Positions 34,362 through 42,273 are shown, numbered from the stretch's first letter. The stretch: DNA of 64,000 nucleotides from Lactobacillaceae bacterium L1_55_11 (GCA_029433155.1 JAQYTT010000001.1:310001-374000), one strand, 5' to 3'. The notes: generated from the letters alone by a model not told the origin. Numbers and translations are program-made.

Positions 34362-34992
34362 TTATGCCAAAGAAGTGGCCCAGGACCTGTTAGAGGTTGG
34401 GGCGGTTAAATTTTCACCGGAACAACCCTTTACCTGGGCATCTGGAATTAAAAGTCCGATTTACACGGATAACCGGATTACGATTGCTTATCCGACCATC
34501 CGGTCTCGTATCGCCCAGGGACTGGCGTCTTTGATTACTGAGCAGTACGGCGATGTCGATGTGATTGGCGGCGTGGCTACCGCGGGAATTCCGCACGCTG
34601 CCTGGGTTGCTGAACGACTGGATAAGCCAATGGCCTATCTCCGTTCCAAGCCTAAGGATCACGGTGCCGGCAAGCAAATCGAAGGGGCCGAAGTTAGCGG
34701 CCAGAAGGTGGTTTTGATTGACGACCTGATTTCTACCGGCGGTTCGGTCCTGGGCGCAGTTGATGCGGCTCGCCGGTCTGGCGCTGACGTAGTCGGGGTG
34801 GCGGCTATTTTCTCTTACGAGTTGCCTGCTGCCGATGATAACTTTGCTCAGGCTCAGGTCGGTTTGGCAGCTTTGACGAACTACTCTCAGTTGATGGCCC
34901 AAGCAGTGGAAAATGGTGATCTCGACCAGGAACAGGTGCAGGCCTTGCATGACTGGCGGGTAAATCCTAGCCAGTGGCAACCAGGCCAATAA
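34354..34992 (+). CDS. pyrE: Orotate phosphoribosyltransferase
   Basis: 212 residues. FTWASGIKSPIYTDNR, GGVATAGIPHAAWVA, KPKDHGAGKQIEG (mobile loop) and the PRPP motif VVLIDDLISTGGSVL. Converts orotate and PRPP to OMP. Overlaps pyrF by 8 bases and ends the operon at a terminator. Confidence 0.97.
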   Translation: MTDYAKEVAQDLLEVGAVKFSPEQPFTWASGIKSPIYTDNRITIAYPTIRSRIAQGLASLITEQYGDVDVIGGVATAGIPHAAWVAERLDKPMAYLRSKPKDHGAGKQIEGAEVSGQKVVLIDDLISTGGSVLGAVDAARRSGADVVGVAAIFSYELPAADDNFAQAQVGLAALTNYSQLMAQAVENGDLDQEQVQALHDWRVNPSQWQPGQ

Positions 34993-35016
34993 AAAAGACC
35001 CCAGATGGGGTCTTTT
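34993..35016. terminator. Bidirectional terminator between pyrE and lexA
   Basis: Stem AAAGACCCC/GGGGTCTTT with short AGAT loop, A and T tracts on both sides. Confidence 0.9.
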
Positions 35017-35019
35017 ATT

Positions 35020-35658
35020 TTAGTAAATTGCGTCACGGTATAGGCCAACGACCTTACCAAGGATGGAAACGTTGTCTAAGATGATTGGTTCCATGTAGTC
35101 GTTTTCGGGTTGGAGGCGGAAGTGGTTAGCTTCGCGGAAGAAGCGCTTAACTGTCGCTTCATTGTCCTCGTTCATGGCTACCACGATATCGCCATTGTCG
35201 GCGTTGCTCTGGCGTCGGACGATTACCTTGTCGCCATCAAGGATACCAATGTTAATCATTGACTCGCCTCGGACGTTAAGCATAAAGAGGTCGCCGTCAT
35301 ATTGAATGAGGTTGTCAGGGATTGGGAAAAATTCAGTGGCTTCATCTTCAACGGCTAAGATTGGTTGGCCGGCCGTAACCAACCCAAGGACTGGAATCCG
35401 ACCAGCATTAGTTGAAATGCCCAAGATATCTAAGCCAGCCGGCGTGACTTCGATGGCACGGGCACGGGGCTTGCTGACATCCTTAGAGAGGTAACCCTTC
35501 TTAACCAGTCGCTCGATGTGACCATGGATGGTAGAAGAGGAAGACAGGCCCACTGCCTCACCAATTTCACGGACAGTAGGGGGGAAACCGTTCTTACTCT
35601 GCGCATCATGGATGAAACGGAGGACTTGAATTTGTTTGCTATCAGAACTGTTGGCCAT
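35020..35658 (-). CDS. lexA: LexA repressor
   Basis: 212 residues. N-terminal winged helix ([29 protein letters not shown]), the Ala-Gly self-cleavage site in LVTAGQP, and the S24 protease dyad Ser in [10 protein letters not shown] and Lys in NEATVKRFF. Represses SOS genes and cleaves itself with RecA. AGGAAAAG precedes the ATG. A LexA-box-like palindrome lies upstream at 35730-35743, so autoregulation is likely. Confidence 0.96.
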   Translation of the reverse strand: MANSSDSKQIQVLRFIHDAQSKNGFPPTVREIGEAVGLSSSSTIHGHIERLVKKGYLSKDVSKPRARAIEVTPAGLDILGISTNAGRIPVLGLVTAGQPILAVEDEATEFFPIPDNLIQYDGDLFMLNVRGESMINIGILDGDKVIVRRQSNADNGDIVVAMNEDNEATVKRFFREANHFRLQPENDYMEPIILDNVSILGKVVGLYRDAIY

Positions 35659-35729
35659 CGACTTTTCCTATACAATCTCTACTAAACTTATAATCATTGT
35701 CTGATTTTACCCAAGATTTTCGGACAAAT

Positions 35730-35743
35730 CAAACATTTGTTCG
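35730..35743. promoter_or_regulatory. Probable LexA (SOS) box
   Basis: CAAACATTTGTTCG matches the Bacillota consensus CGAACATATGTTCG at 12 of 14 positions. It lies 16 bp upstream of the lexA -35 (ACCCAA on this strand, 35709-35714) and about 75 bp upstream of the next gene's -10. Confidence 0.6.
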
Positions 35744-35856
35744 CAATTTTAAAGATATTTAAGTTTTGTAAGATTGGCACGATGATTATCTTTCCAGTTT
35801 TTCTACTATCTTTGTGCTATACTAGAGGTCAAATTTAGACTATTAGGAGCGTAACC

Positions 35857-36078
35857 GTGACGATTTTATATGTAGTACTAGCCTTGATCGTTGGTCTGGT
35901 GGGTGGTTTCTTCCTGGCCCGGATGACGATGAAAAATTACCTGGCTAAGAACCCACCTATCTCAGAAGAAATGATGAAGTCGATGATGATGTCGATGGGT
36001 CAAAAGCCCTCCCAAAAGAAGTTAAACCAGGTCATGGCTCAGATGAAGAACCAGACCTTGAAGAGTCAAAAAAAATAA
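35857..36078 (+). CDS. yneF: UPF0154 membrane protein (YneF)
   Basis: 73 residues, GTG start at 35857 after AGGAG. One N-terminal helix ([19 protein letters not shown]), then the UPF0154 signature [36 protein letters not shown]. Function unknown; adjacent to lexA in many Bacillota. Promoter TGC-TATACT at 35815-35823. Confidence 0.92.
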   Translation: MTILYVVLALIVGLVGGFFLARMTMKNYLAKNPPISEEMMKSMMMSMGQKPSQKKLNQVMAQMKNQTLKSQKK

Positions 36079-36098
36079 GCCAGACGGCTTATTTTTTT
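36074..36098. terminator. Bidirectional terminator between yneF and plsC
   Basis: Stem AATAAGCC/GGCTTATT, loop AGAC, A7 and T7 flanks. Confidence 0.9.
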
Positions 36099-36727
36099 TG
36101 CCCTGCTTTAGGATCGTGGTAGACCCAGTCGGGGTTAATTTCTTGGTCCAAGGCGGCGAAGGCGGCCTGGATTTCATGGTTGTAGTGCTCAATGGTTTCA
36201 TCATTGAGACGGGCCTTACGGTCGATGACAATTGGTTCGCCAAAATTGATTGTGGTATTATTACGCTTGAAAAGGTGGCTGAACTTGACCGGGCCTTGAT
36301 AAACGGCCGGCACAATCGGCTGCCCAGACATCTTAGCAATAATAATTGAACCAGCCTTTAAATCCTGGCTGTGCCGAGACCCGGTTGGAAACATAATGAG
36401 GGAACGGTTACCATGCTTGAGCTCGTTAACCGGGTATTTGATAACGCTGGGACCTACGTTGTTGCGATCAACTGGAAAAGCGCCCAGGGCGGTAATTAAC
36501 CAACGTAGGGGCGCAAACCGGAAGAGTTCCCGCTTGGCCATGAAGATGAACTTTTTAGGATAGGCGGCCATGGCGTACCAGACTGGATCCCACCAAGTCC
36601 GGTGTGGCCCGACTAGGACATAGTTGCCTTGTTGTGGGAGGCGGTCCTTATTTAAGTAGGTTACTCGACCGTTAATAATGCTAACCAGGGTGACGGTGAA
36701 GACCCGGATAAAGGCATAAAATTTCAT
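36089..36727 (-). CDS. plsC: 1-acyl-sn-glycerol-3-phosphate acyltransferase
   Basis: 212 residues. PlsC blocks: VGPHRTWWDPVWYA (HX4D), FMAKRELFRFAPLRWLITALGAFPVDR, MFPTGSRHSQDLKAG and a late QPIVPAVYQGP. FPTGSRHS replaces FPEGTRS as in other lactobacillar PlsC. Makes phosphatidic acid at the inner face of the membrane. Stands alone between yneF and the divergent TrmN6-like gene. Confidence 0.93.
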   Translation of the reverse strand: MKFYAFIRVFTVTLVSIINGRVTYLNKDRLPQQGNYVLVGPHRTWWDPVWYAMAAYPKKFIFMAKRELFRFAPLRWLITALGAFPVDRNNVGPSVIKYPVNELKHGNRSLIMFPTGSRHSQDLKAGSIIIAKMSGQPIVPAVYQGPVKFSHLFKRNNTTINFGEPIVIDRKARLNDETIEHYNHEIQAAFAALDQEINPDWVYHDPKAGQKK

Positions 36728-36801
36728 GATTATTCCTCATTACTTGCTAAGTTTGTTATCACAATCTTGTTAATTTTACTGATATTTAAGTTGGAAAGCA
36801 A

Positions 36802-37578
36802 ATGACCACTGCCAAACTGCGCCCTGGTGAGCGCCTGGACGGGTTGCCCGCCCAAAATATTCAAATCATTCAAAACCCAGACATGTTTGCCTATTCCCTA
36901 GATGCTATTTTACTGGCCTACTTTGCCCAGCCTAAGAAAAAGGGGCGGGGACTAAGTGTAGACTTGGGTGCCGGAACAGGGGCCATCGGGCTATTTTATG
37001 CGCCCAAGGTTTTGGGACCGGTTAAATTGGTTGAGATTCAGCCTGAATTAGCTGACATGGCGGCCCGTTCGGTGGCCTTGAACGATTTAAGTGACCGGGT
37101 TTCGGTCTTAAATACGGACATGAAGCAGGTTTTTGACGAGGTAAAGCCCGGGTCGGTTGACACGGTTTTGGCCAACCCACCCTATTTTTCTACTAATGAA
37201 AAGACCAAGCAAAATGTAGACCGACATTACCAATTGGCCCGCCATGAGGTCGCGATTGACCTGCCGGGTTTGGTCCAAGTGGCTAATAAGCTCCTCAAAA
37301 ATCATGGTAAGTTCTACCTGGTCCATCGACCAGAACGGCTGACCGAGATTATGGCAGCCCTGGCCACCAAGAACTTTGCTATCAGTCGCCTCCAGTTCAT
37401 CTACGGTAAGGCTGACCGCCCGGCCAACATGGTCTTATTGGAGGCCATTAAGGATGGCGGCAGTGGGGGAACCAGGGTGTTACCACCCCTGGTGGCCTAT
37501 ACCAACCAAAATGATTACACGCCCCAGTTAAGGGAAATTTTGTACGGCTCGGCCTGGACCTTGCCGGACAAACGGTAG
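36802..37578 (+). CDS. tRNA1(Val) (adenine-37-N6)-methyltransferase-like protein
   Basis: 258 residues. LRPGERLDGLPAQNIQIIQNPDMFAYSLDAILLAYF, SAM motif LSVDLGAGTGAIGLF, and VLANPPYFS (NPPY of N6-adenine methylases). Matches the YabB/TrmN6 family of Bacillota. Followed at 9 bases by the GIY-YIG gene, as yabB-yazA are in B. subtilis. Ribosome site GGAAAG is weak. Confidence 0.9.
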   Translation: MTTAKLRPGERLDGLPAQNIQIIQNPDMFAYSLDAILLAYFAQPKKKGRGLSVDLGAGTGAIGLFYAPKVLGPVKLVEIQPELADMAARSVALNDLSDRVSVLNTDMKQVFDEVKPGSVDTVLANPPYFSTNEKTKQNVDRHYQLARHEVAIDLPGLVQVANKLLKNHGKFYLVHRPERLTEIMAALATKNFAISRLQFIYGKADRPANMVLLEAIKDGGSGGTRVLPPLVAYTNQNDYTPQLREILYGSAWTLPDKR

Positions 37579-37587
37579 GCAATCATC

Positions 37588-37884
37588 ATGACAAAAACCT
37601 ATGATTTTTACGTATTATATACTGCCGATGGTTATTTTTACGGCGGCTTTTCCGATGATGCTAAGCGCCGCTTTAAAACGCACCAAGCCGGTCTGGGCGC
37701 GAAATTTACCCGGGTTAAGTCGCGCCATCCGTTGCAGTTAATTTACCAGGAAACCTTCGATAATAAGCATGATGCCCTCTCAGCCGAGGCCAAGTTCAAG
37801 CGTTTAACCCGCAAGCAAAAAGAGACGTTTTTAACGCAACACGGCGTTGCCGCGGCGATTTGGCAACGGCCTAAACCCAGGTAG
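37588..37884 (+). CDS. GIY-YIG nuclease superfamily protein (YazA/UPF0213)
   Basis: 98 residues. The GIY-YIG core reads FYVLYTADGYFYGGFSDDAKRRFKTHQAG, with conserved Arg and a downstream E in HDALSAEAKFKRLTRKQKE. The first tripeptide GIY is replaced by YVL, as in UPF0213, and YIG by YGG. A nuclease role is inferred from the fold; partner of the upstream methyltransferase. Confidence 0.9.
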   Translation: MTKTYDFYVLYTADGYFYGGFSDDAKRRFKTHQAGLGAKFTRVKSRHPLQLIYQETFDNKHDALSAEAKFKRLTRKQKETFLTQHGVAAAIWQRPKPR

Positions 37885-37928
37885 CTGTGATAAACTAAAC
37901 TTAATGTAGATTAAGGAGGGTACCCGCC

Positions 37929-38132
37929 ATGACTTTTGAAGCGAATAACATCATTGGCCGTCGGGTAAGGTATGATGATTTGAATCTAAAAGAAGGCCTC
38001 GTCCAGGTGATTGGTGACTACTACCGTTACCAACTAGTCGATGGCTCTAATCCCCAGCCAGGACACACCTACGTGATTGTCCAAGCGCATGGGAATGTTT
38101 TAGAATTAGCACCACAAGGAGAGGAAGGTTAG
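37929..38132 (+). CDS. Small NfeD-like OB-fold protein
   Basis: 67 residues; AAGGAGGG before ATG. The pattern NIIGRRVRYDDLNLKEGLVQVIGDYYRYQLVDG ... GHTYVIVQAHGNVLELAP follows the soluble OB domain of NfeD proteins (G..G.V......G.......G..V.V....G..L.V.P). It lacks membrane segments. It is 1 base before a SPFH protein gene, the usual NfeD partner. The assignment is inference from pattern and context. Confidence 0.6.
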   Translation: MTFEANNIIGRRVRYDDLNLKEGLVQVIGDYYRYQLVDGSNPQPGHTYVIVQAHGNVLELAPQGEEG

Positions 38133-38133
38133 T

Positions 38134-39006
38134 ATGGCTTTTGGAATTATTGGCGTGATTATCGTCATTTTGGTTGTCATTGGGTTACTTTGTTTTAAAA
38201 TCGTACCCCAAAATTGCGTGGGTCTCTTAGAGACCCTGGGGAAGTACTCAACTACCCGGCAAACGGGACTGAATTTCCGCCTGCCCCTGATTCAAAGAAT
38301 CCGGGTCGTTTCACTGGCCTTACAGCCATTGAAGTTGGCTGGTTATTCCGTGATTACTAAGGATAACGCCGATATCGGCGCAACGGTTACCCTGAACTTT
38401 CACGTTACTGATCCAGTCAAGTACTGCTATGGCAACACGAACTCAATCGAATCAATGCAGCAGTTGGTCCGTGGTCACCTGCGGGATATCATCGGCCGGA
38501 TGGAGTTGAACCAGGCTTTGGGTTCAACCAGCAAGATTAACCAGGATTTGGCTGAAGCCATTGGTGATTTAACCAATACTTACGGTATTAATGTCGACCG
38601 GATTAACATTGATGAGCTTAAGCCTAGCGCTGCCATCCAAGCTTCGATGGATACGCAGCTGAAGGCCGACCGGGAACGAGTTGCTGCGATTTCCCAGGCT
38701 CAAGGTGAGGCCAAGTCAATTGAGCTGCGGGCCCAGGCCAACAATGAGGCCCTGGTTGCCACTGCCAAGGCCAATGCCGAAGCGACTAAGACCAAGGCTG
38801 ATGCCGAGAGTTACCGGATTGACCGGGTCCAGGCGGCTTTGAAAAATGCCGACCAAAACTACTTCAATAACCAGTCAATCAATGCCTTTGAAACCCTGGC
38901 TAAGTCCCAGGCCAACCTGGTGGTAACTGATGGTACCAAGTTGGATCAAACTGGACAAAGTGCTGTCTTGGCTAAGTTATTGGGTCAGGAGCAACACACT
39001 AATTAA
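38134..39006 (+). CDS. SPFH/band 7 (stomatin-like) membrane protein
   Basis: 290 residues. N-terminal helix (FGIIGVIIVILVVIGLLCF), then the SPFH domain: VGLLETLGKYSTTRQTGLNFRLPLIQRIRVVSL, SVITKDNADIGATVTLNFHVTDPVKYCYG, LRDIIGRMELNQALGSTSKINQDL, and an Ala/Glu/Lys-rich coiled coil (AQGEAKSIELRAQANNEALVATAKANAEA). Organises membrane microdomains in other bacteria. No clear terminator follows before the AT-rich island that starts about 25 bases downstream. Confidence 0.92.
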   Translation: MAFGIIGVIIVILVVIGLLCFKIVPQNCVGLLETLGKYSTTRQTGLNFRLPLIQRIRVVSLALQPLKLAGYSVITKDNADIGATVTLNFHVTDPVKYCYGNTNSIESMQQLVRGHLRDIIGRMELNQALGSTSKINQDLAEAIGDLTNTYGINVDRINIDELKPSAAIQASMDTQLKADRERVAAISQAQGEAKSIELRAQANNEALVATAKANAEATKTKADAESYRIDRVQAALKNADQNYFNNQSINAFETLAKSQANLVVTDGTKLDQTGQSAVLAKLLGQEQHTN

Positions 39007-39082
39007 GTTTGGCGGTGCCTTTTCGCTTTTATGGTTAGTCAATCGCATATTTCAATTTAAATTTGTGATAAATTTTGGGGTT

Positions 39083-39109
39083 TTGTTTTTAATTGCTACT
39101 TGATATACT
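39083..39109 (+). promoter_or_regulatory. Probable promoter of the AT-rich cassette
   Basis: TTGTTT (39083-39088) and TGA-TATACT (-10 at 39104-39109), spacer 15, rather short. The start would be at about 39116, giving a 76-base leader with AGGGGAA (39181-39187) before the first ATG. The region 39030-39191 is AT-rich and otherwise without a gene. Confidence 0.45.
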
Positions 39110-39191
39110 TGCGCTGTATTTATTGTCAATGCTTAATCCTCTTCTGCTTCTGTATCCGAAGGTTTTGCTTAAAAAAAAATAGGGGAATATT

Positions 39192-39653
39192 ATGGAAACA
39201 GGGAAAGTTTTTTTGGAAAATAATAAGATTGGGATACTTCCAATAACACATGGAGATTATCTTTCTGCCTTAAAAAAATATAGAGAAGATGGCTATGAGC
39301 AGCTAATTTTAACTTCTTTATTTTTTATAAATTTTTTGAAAATAGTCTTTCTTGATGAAGAAAATATTAGCGTACTCAGTATAAATCTAGTTGATGAATG
39401 TGATGACTATCAACAAGATATTAATGAAATTGTGGAGGAAATTAAATTTAACAGGGCAAAAGTGTTGTTTTTATTTGAAGAGCTCGAAGATTTAAATCAA
39501 AATAATAGTATCGATATTTATTCAGTACACTTGTCCAAGGGTGATAACTACATTGCAGTTCAGAACAATGGATTCATTGAGGGTGAATATACAGACAGAT
39601 TTAAAAAACATATTGAAAGCATGTTATCCACCGCAGCAGAGAAAAGTTTATGA
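39192..39653 (+). CDS. Cassette gene 1: hypothetical acidic protein
   Basis: 153 residues, no membrane segment or signal. Acidic, especially 55-110 (DEENISVLSINLVDECDDYQQDINEIVEEI, split by short strands), with an alternating alpha/beta look. No motif I can name. Ribosome site AGGGGAA 5 bases before ATG. The DNA is far more AT-rich than the neighbours (one sampled 60-base line has 11 G/C) and all three arginines are AGA or AGG, while flanking genes use CGN; this indicates transfer. Its stop overlaps gene 2 (ATGA at 39650-39653). Function unknown. Confidence 0.75.
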   Translation: METGKVFLENNKIGILPITHGDYLSALKKYREDGYEQLILTSLFFINFLKIVFLDEENISVLSINLVDECDDYQQDINEIVEEIKFNRAKVLFLFEELEDLNQNNSIDIYSVHLSKGDNYIAVQNNGFIEGEYTDRFKKHIESMLSTAAEKSL

Positions 39654-40273
39654 TTAAGTTTTTTACTTTCTTGAGGGCGAATGGTGGTGCTTTTTCTGCT
39701 CCAATTGGTCCGGTTCTTTACTTTTTGGTGAATAAAAATGTTTTGCCTTTTTCTTTTTCTAATCATGAGAGCGTTAAAACAACTGCTAATTGTGCTTTTT
39801 GGGCGCTAATAGTGCAACTGTTAATTGTGTTTGCCGACTGGTCTGTTCATAAAGTTTTTAACAGTGTCACCATCCAAGTGAGCAATGACCTAAGAAACTT
39901 GAACGAGAAGACAACTGTTTCGATTAATTGTTCGAATCCCGTAAATATGGTTATAGTGCTTAGTTTTTCGGGTTCGAAGAAGTCTTTGGAAAAAAAGAAA
40001 TTAGAGGTTATTTTTCCAAATCAGGTTTTTCTCCAACCTGATCGAGAAGTTAAGGAAAATGGTTATTATAGAATCGAGGGTGGCCAAAGGGTAATCATAA
40101 ATATCGCGAAAATTATTGAGGGCCAAGCAAAATATCTTGAATCCTATAATCAAAATTTATACGTCGGCGTAGATGGAAGTGGAGAAATCTTTACAAACAA
40201 AGTTCAAATTGAATCTCAAGGGTGTTTTTTCGAAGCAAAAAGTATGACTGAAACGGAGCTATACGGTAAATGA
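39650..40273 (+). CDS. Cassette gene 2: two-helix membrane protein with beta-rich domain
   Basis: 207 residues. Two hydrophobic segments: a weaker one at about 12-33 (GGAFSAPIGPVLYFLVNKN) and a strong one at about 46-66 (ANCAFWALIVQLLIVFADW). The remaining ~140 residues alternate polar and hydrophobic residues (VTIQVSND, TTVSINCS, NMVIVLSFSG, LEVIFPNQVFLQP, QRVIINIAK, NLYVGVDGSG, KVQIESQGCFF), a predicted beta sandwich or barrel on one side of the membrane. Four of five arginines are AGA/AGG. Coupled by ATGA overlaps at both ends. No family recognised; a 2-helix plus beta-domain layout is also that of some membrane effectors of defence systems, which is only an analogy. Confidence 0.75.
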   Translation: MIKFFTFLRANGGAFSAPIGPVLYFLVNKNVLPFSFSNHESVKTTANCAFWALIVQLLIVFADWSVHKVFNSVTIQVSNDLRNLNEKTTVSINCSNPVNMVIVLSFSGSKKSLEKKKLEVIFPNQVFLQPDREVKENGYYRIEGGQRVIINIAKIIEGQAKYLESYNQNLYVGVDGSGEIFTNKVQIESQGCFFEAKSMTETELYGK

Positions 40274-41202
40274 ATTTTTTGAATACAACTCGTTGGAAGA
40301 ATGATGACGAGAATATCACCAATGTTGATGAAGCGATTGCTAAGTTTTTAGATAAAGACGGAACAGAAATAAGCTCAAAACAGGGTTCAAAGAAGTACAG
40401 TGATATAGTGGTTGGGAAAGTATTTGATGATGCTGAAAATATTACTATCCTTGGGAAAGACGTAAATTATAATGCTGTTTCTGGTCATTATTTAAGTACA
40501 AGTCCTGTTACTATGAATCAACACGATGTTAATTTTTTTGTAATAGTCTACGAAGTTGACGGTCGCGTTTATTTCATCATCAATCGAAATACCGATGCAC
40601 TACCCATTTTACGTTCATTTTTATCAATAGAGCGTCGAAATAAGATAGTGAAATACAATGTTGCTTTAGATAGCAATATGTTGTTGTATTTTGTTTATAG
40701 AGTATTTGAAAATGACTCGACGTTTACATATATTGAGTCCAATCAGGAGGAAATAGAACTCGTTGTAAAAAATTTAACCGGATTGAAAGGTTCAACTGAG
40801 ACTTCCAATCTCAGTGTTGATGGTTCTTCTATTTCAAAGTTGATAAGCACACTGTCGTTGTTGCTTGAGATTAAGCAACTAAGTGAACTGAAAATGAATA
40901 TTGCTATGGATAAACACCCAAAGATTAATATTCTGCTTAAAAAGGACGGATTAATCGGTGTAAGTGTGAATGACTATGCTGGTAATTTCGATAACCGTGA
41001 ATCTCCGGATCAAAAGCGAACTGACTTGTTTTTGCATGTATATCTTTTTGTTTTGCCAATTATTTTGTCAGAGTATGGTGAAGCAATTGATTCCCAATCA
41101 GACGGAAATGAAGAAAAGGCGTGGGGCCGAACGCAAATAAATAAATTTTTGTCAGAAATTAAGACTCAGTTAGAATCAAAAATCGATGAATTTGAAATTT
41201 AA
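40270..41202 (+). CDS. Cassette gene 3: hypothetical 310-residue protein
   Basis: 310 residues, soluble. Begins NFLNTTRWKNDDENITNVDEAIAKFL; a central beta-rich part (HDVNFFVIVYEVDGRVYFIINRN) is followed by helices and a second strand-rich part (KINILLKKDGLIGVSVNDYAG), then FLHVYLFVLPIILSEYGEAI, which is hydrophobic but likely a buried helix. Ends in a charged helix (KFLSEIKTQLESKIDEFEI). No nuclease, ATPase or nucleotidyltransferase motif is visible. Arginine codons are mostly CGN (9 of 10), unlike genes 1 and 2, but the gene is still AT-rich. Coupled to gene 2 (ATGA at 40270-40273). Confidence 0.75.
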   Translation: MNFLNTTRWKNDDENITNVDEAIAKFLDKDGTEISSKQGSKKYSDIVVGKVFDDAENITILGKDVNYNAVSGHYLSTSPVTMNQHDVNFFVIVYEVDGRVYFIINRNTDALPILRSFLSIERRNKIVKYNVALDSNMLLYFVYRVFENDSTFTYIESNQEEIELVVKNLTGLKGSTETSNLSVDGSSISKLISTLSLLLEIKQLSELKMNIAMDKHPKINILLKKDGLIGVSVNDYAGNFDNRESPDQKRTDLFLHVYLFVLPIILSEYGEAIDSQSDGNEEKAWGRTQINKFLSEIKTQLESKIDEFEI

Positions 41203-41242
41203 TCACTCAACTGGAGCTGATAATGTTAGAGGTTGATTAGAT

Positions 41243-41302
41243 TTAACAAGTTTTGTTAGAAAGTTGAGAACGATATGAAAACAGTCCGCGAGGCTGTTTT
41301 TT
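41243..41302 (+). terminator. Terminator region closing the AT-rich cassette
   Basis: A short palindrome TAACAA-GTT-TTGTTA at about 41244-41258 is followed by AAAACAG-T-CC (41278-41287), loop GCGA, GG-CTG (41292-41296) and T6. The second hairpin is a plausible terminator of cassette transcription before the rpsB promoter. Confidence 0.6.
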
Positions 41303-41344
41303 ATTTTCCAGGGTTTTTAGGCTTAAAAATGGCAAAAAGCTTGC

Positions 41345-41481
41345 CTTTGGGCCATTATTCGAGTAAAATATCTTCTGTTGTGTACGCACAGCAAAATACA
41401 CACGGTAAACGAGAACGCATGGGTGCAGCAATGTCGATGCGAACCAGGAATTTACCGGAGGATAAACCTAGGAGGCCTATT
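41345..41481 (+). promoter_or_regulatory. rpsB promoter and leader
   Basis: TTGCCT, 17-base spacer and TAAAAT (-10 at about 41364-41369). A ~105-base leader follows, with TGTGTACGCACA and AATACACACGGT self-complementary pieces and a strong AGGAGG (41470-41475). A ribosomal-protein autoregulatory leader is possible but not shown. Confidence 0.55.
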
Positions 41482-42264
41482 ATGGCAGTTATTTCAATGA
41501 AGGAACTACTGGAAGCCGGAGTTCACTTCGGTCACCAAACTCGGCGCTGGAACCCAAAGATGGCGCCTTACATCTTTACGGAACGTAATGGTATCCACAT
41601 TATTGACCTGCAAAAGACGGTCAAAATGGTCGATGAAGCTTATAACTTCATGCGCAACGCATCTGCTGATGGTGCTAACATTCTCTTTGTTGGTACGAAG
41701 AAGCAGGCTGCTGATGCCATTGCTGAAGAGGCTACTCGGGCCGGTCAGTTCTATATCAACCACCGTTGGTTGGGTGGAACTTTGACCAACTGGAACACGA
41801 TTAAGACCCGTGTTCAGCGTTTGAAGGACATCAAGGCCATGGCTGAAGATGGTACCTTTGACCGCCTGCCTAAGAAGGAAGTCGTTTTGCTCAAGAAGCA
41901 GCAGGAAAAGCTGGAAAAGTTCTTGGGTGGTATCGAAGACATGCACGACCTGCCTGATGTTTTGTTCGTGGTTGACCCTAAGAAGGAAGAAATTGCCGTC
42001 AAGGAAGCCAACATGCTCAACATCCCAGTTGTTGCTATGATTGATACCAACGCTGACCCAGACGTGGTTGACGTTAAGATTCCAGCCAACGATGACGCAA
42101 TCCGTGCCATCCGCCTGATCACTTCTAAGATGGCTGACGCTATCATTGAAGGTCGTCAGGGCCAGGACAACGTTGATGAAGAGGTCTTTGTTGAAGAAGA
42201 CGCCAACGGTAATCCTGAATCAATCGAAGAAATCACTTCAATTGTCGAAGAAGGCAACAAGTAA
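41482..42264 (+). CDS. rpsB: 30S ribosomal protein S2
   Basis: 260 residues from ATG 41482 (AGGAGG 6 bases before). An open frame reaches back to 41275, through the promoter, and is rejected. Starts [27 protein letters not shown], with [17 protein letters not shown] and [14 protein letters not shown]. Acidic C-terminal tail ([12 protein letters not shown]...). Followed by a partial terminator and tsf. Confidence 0.98.
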   Translation: MAVISMKELLEAGVHFGHQTRRWNPKMAPYIFTERNGIHIIDLQKTVKMVDEAYNFMRNASADGANILFVGTKKQAADAIAEEATRAGQFYINHRWLGGTLTNWNTIKTRVQRLKDIKAMAEDGTFDRLPKKEVVLLKKQQEKLEKFLGGIEDMHDLPDVLFVVDPKKEEIAVKEANMLNIPVVAMIDTNADPDVVDVKIPANDDAIRAIRLITSKMADAIIEGRQGQDNVDEEVFVEEDANGNPESIEEITSIVEEGNK

Positions 42265-42273
42265 TTTTAATAA

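Noticed and set aside
36370-36400. PlsC block FPTGSRHS instead of FPEGTRS as a lost residue
   Set aside because: This form is common in PlsC of lactic acid bacteria as far as I know.
39650-41202. Cassette genes 2 and 3 as a Kiwa (KwaA-KwaB) system
   Set aside because: A membrane gene followed by a ~310-residue gene fits in outline, but KwaA has four helices and gene 2 has about two, a third gene is present, and I cannot match a KwaB motif.
40270-41202. Gene 3 as a CBASS nucleotidyltransferase (GSKKYSD segment)
   Set aside because: GS is present but the downstream DxD metal motif of CD-NTases is not; no other cyclase features.
41275-41481. N-terminally extended S2 starting at 41275
   Set aside because: The stretch contains the terminator and rpsB promoter, and S2 proteins start at [10 protein letters not shown] with a strong AGGAGG.
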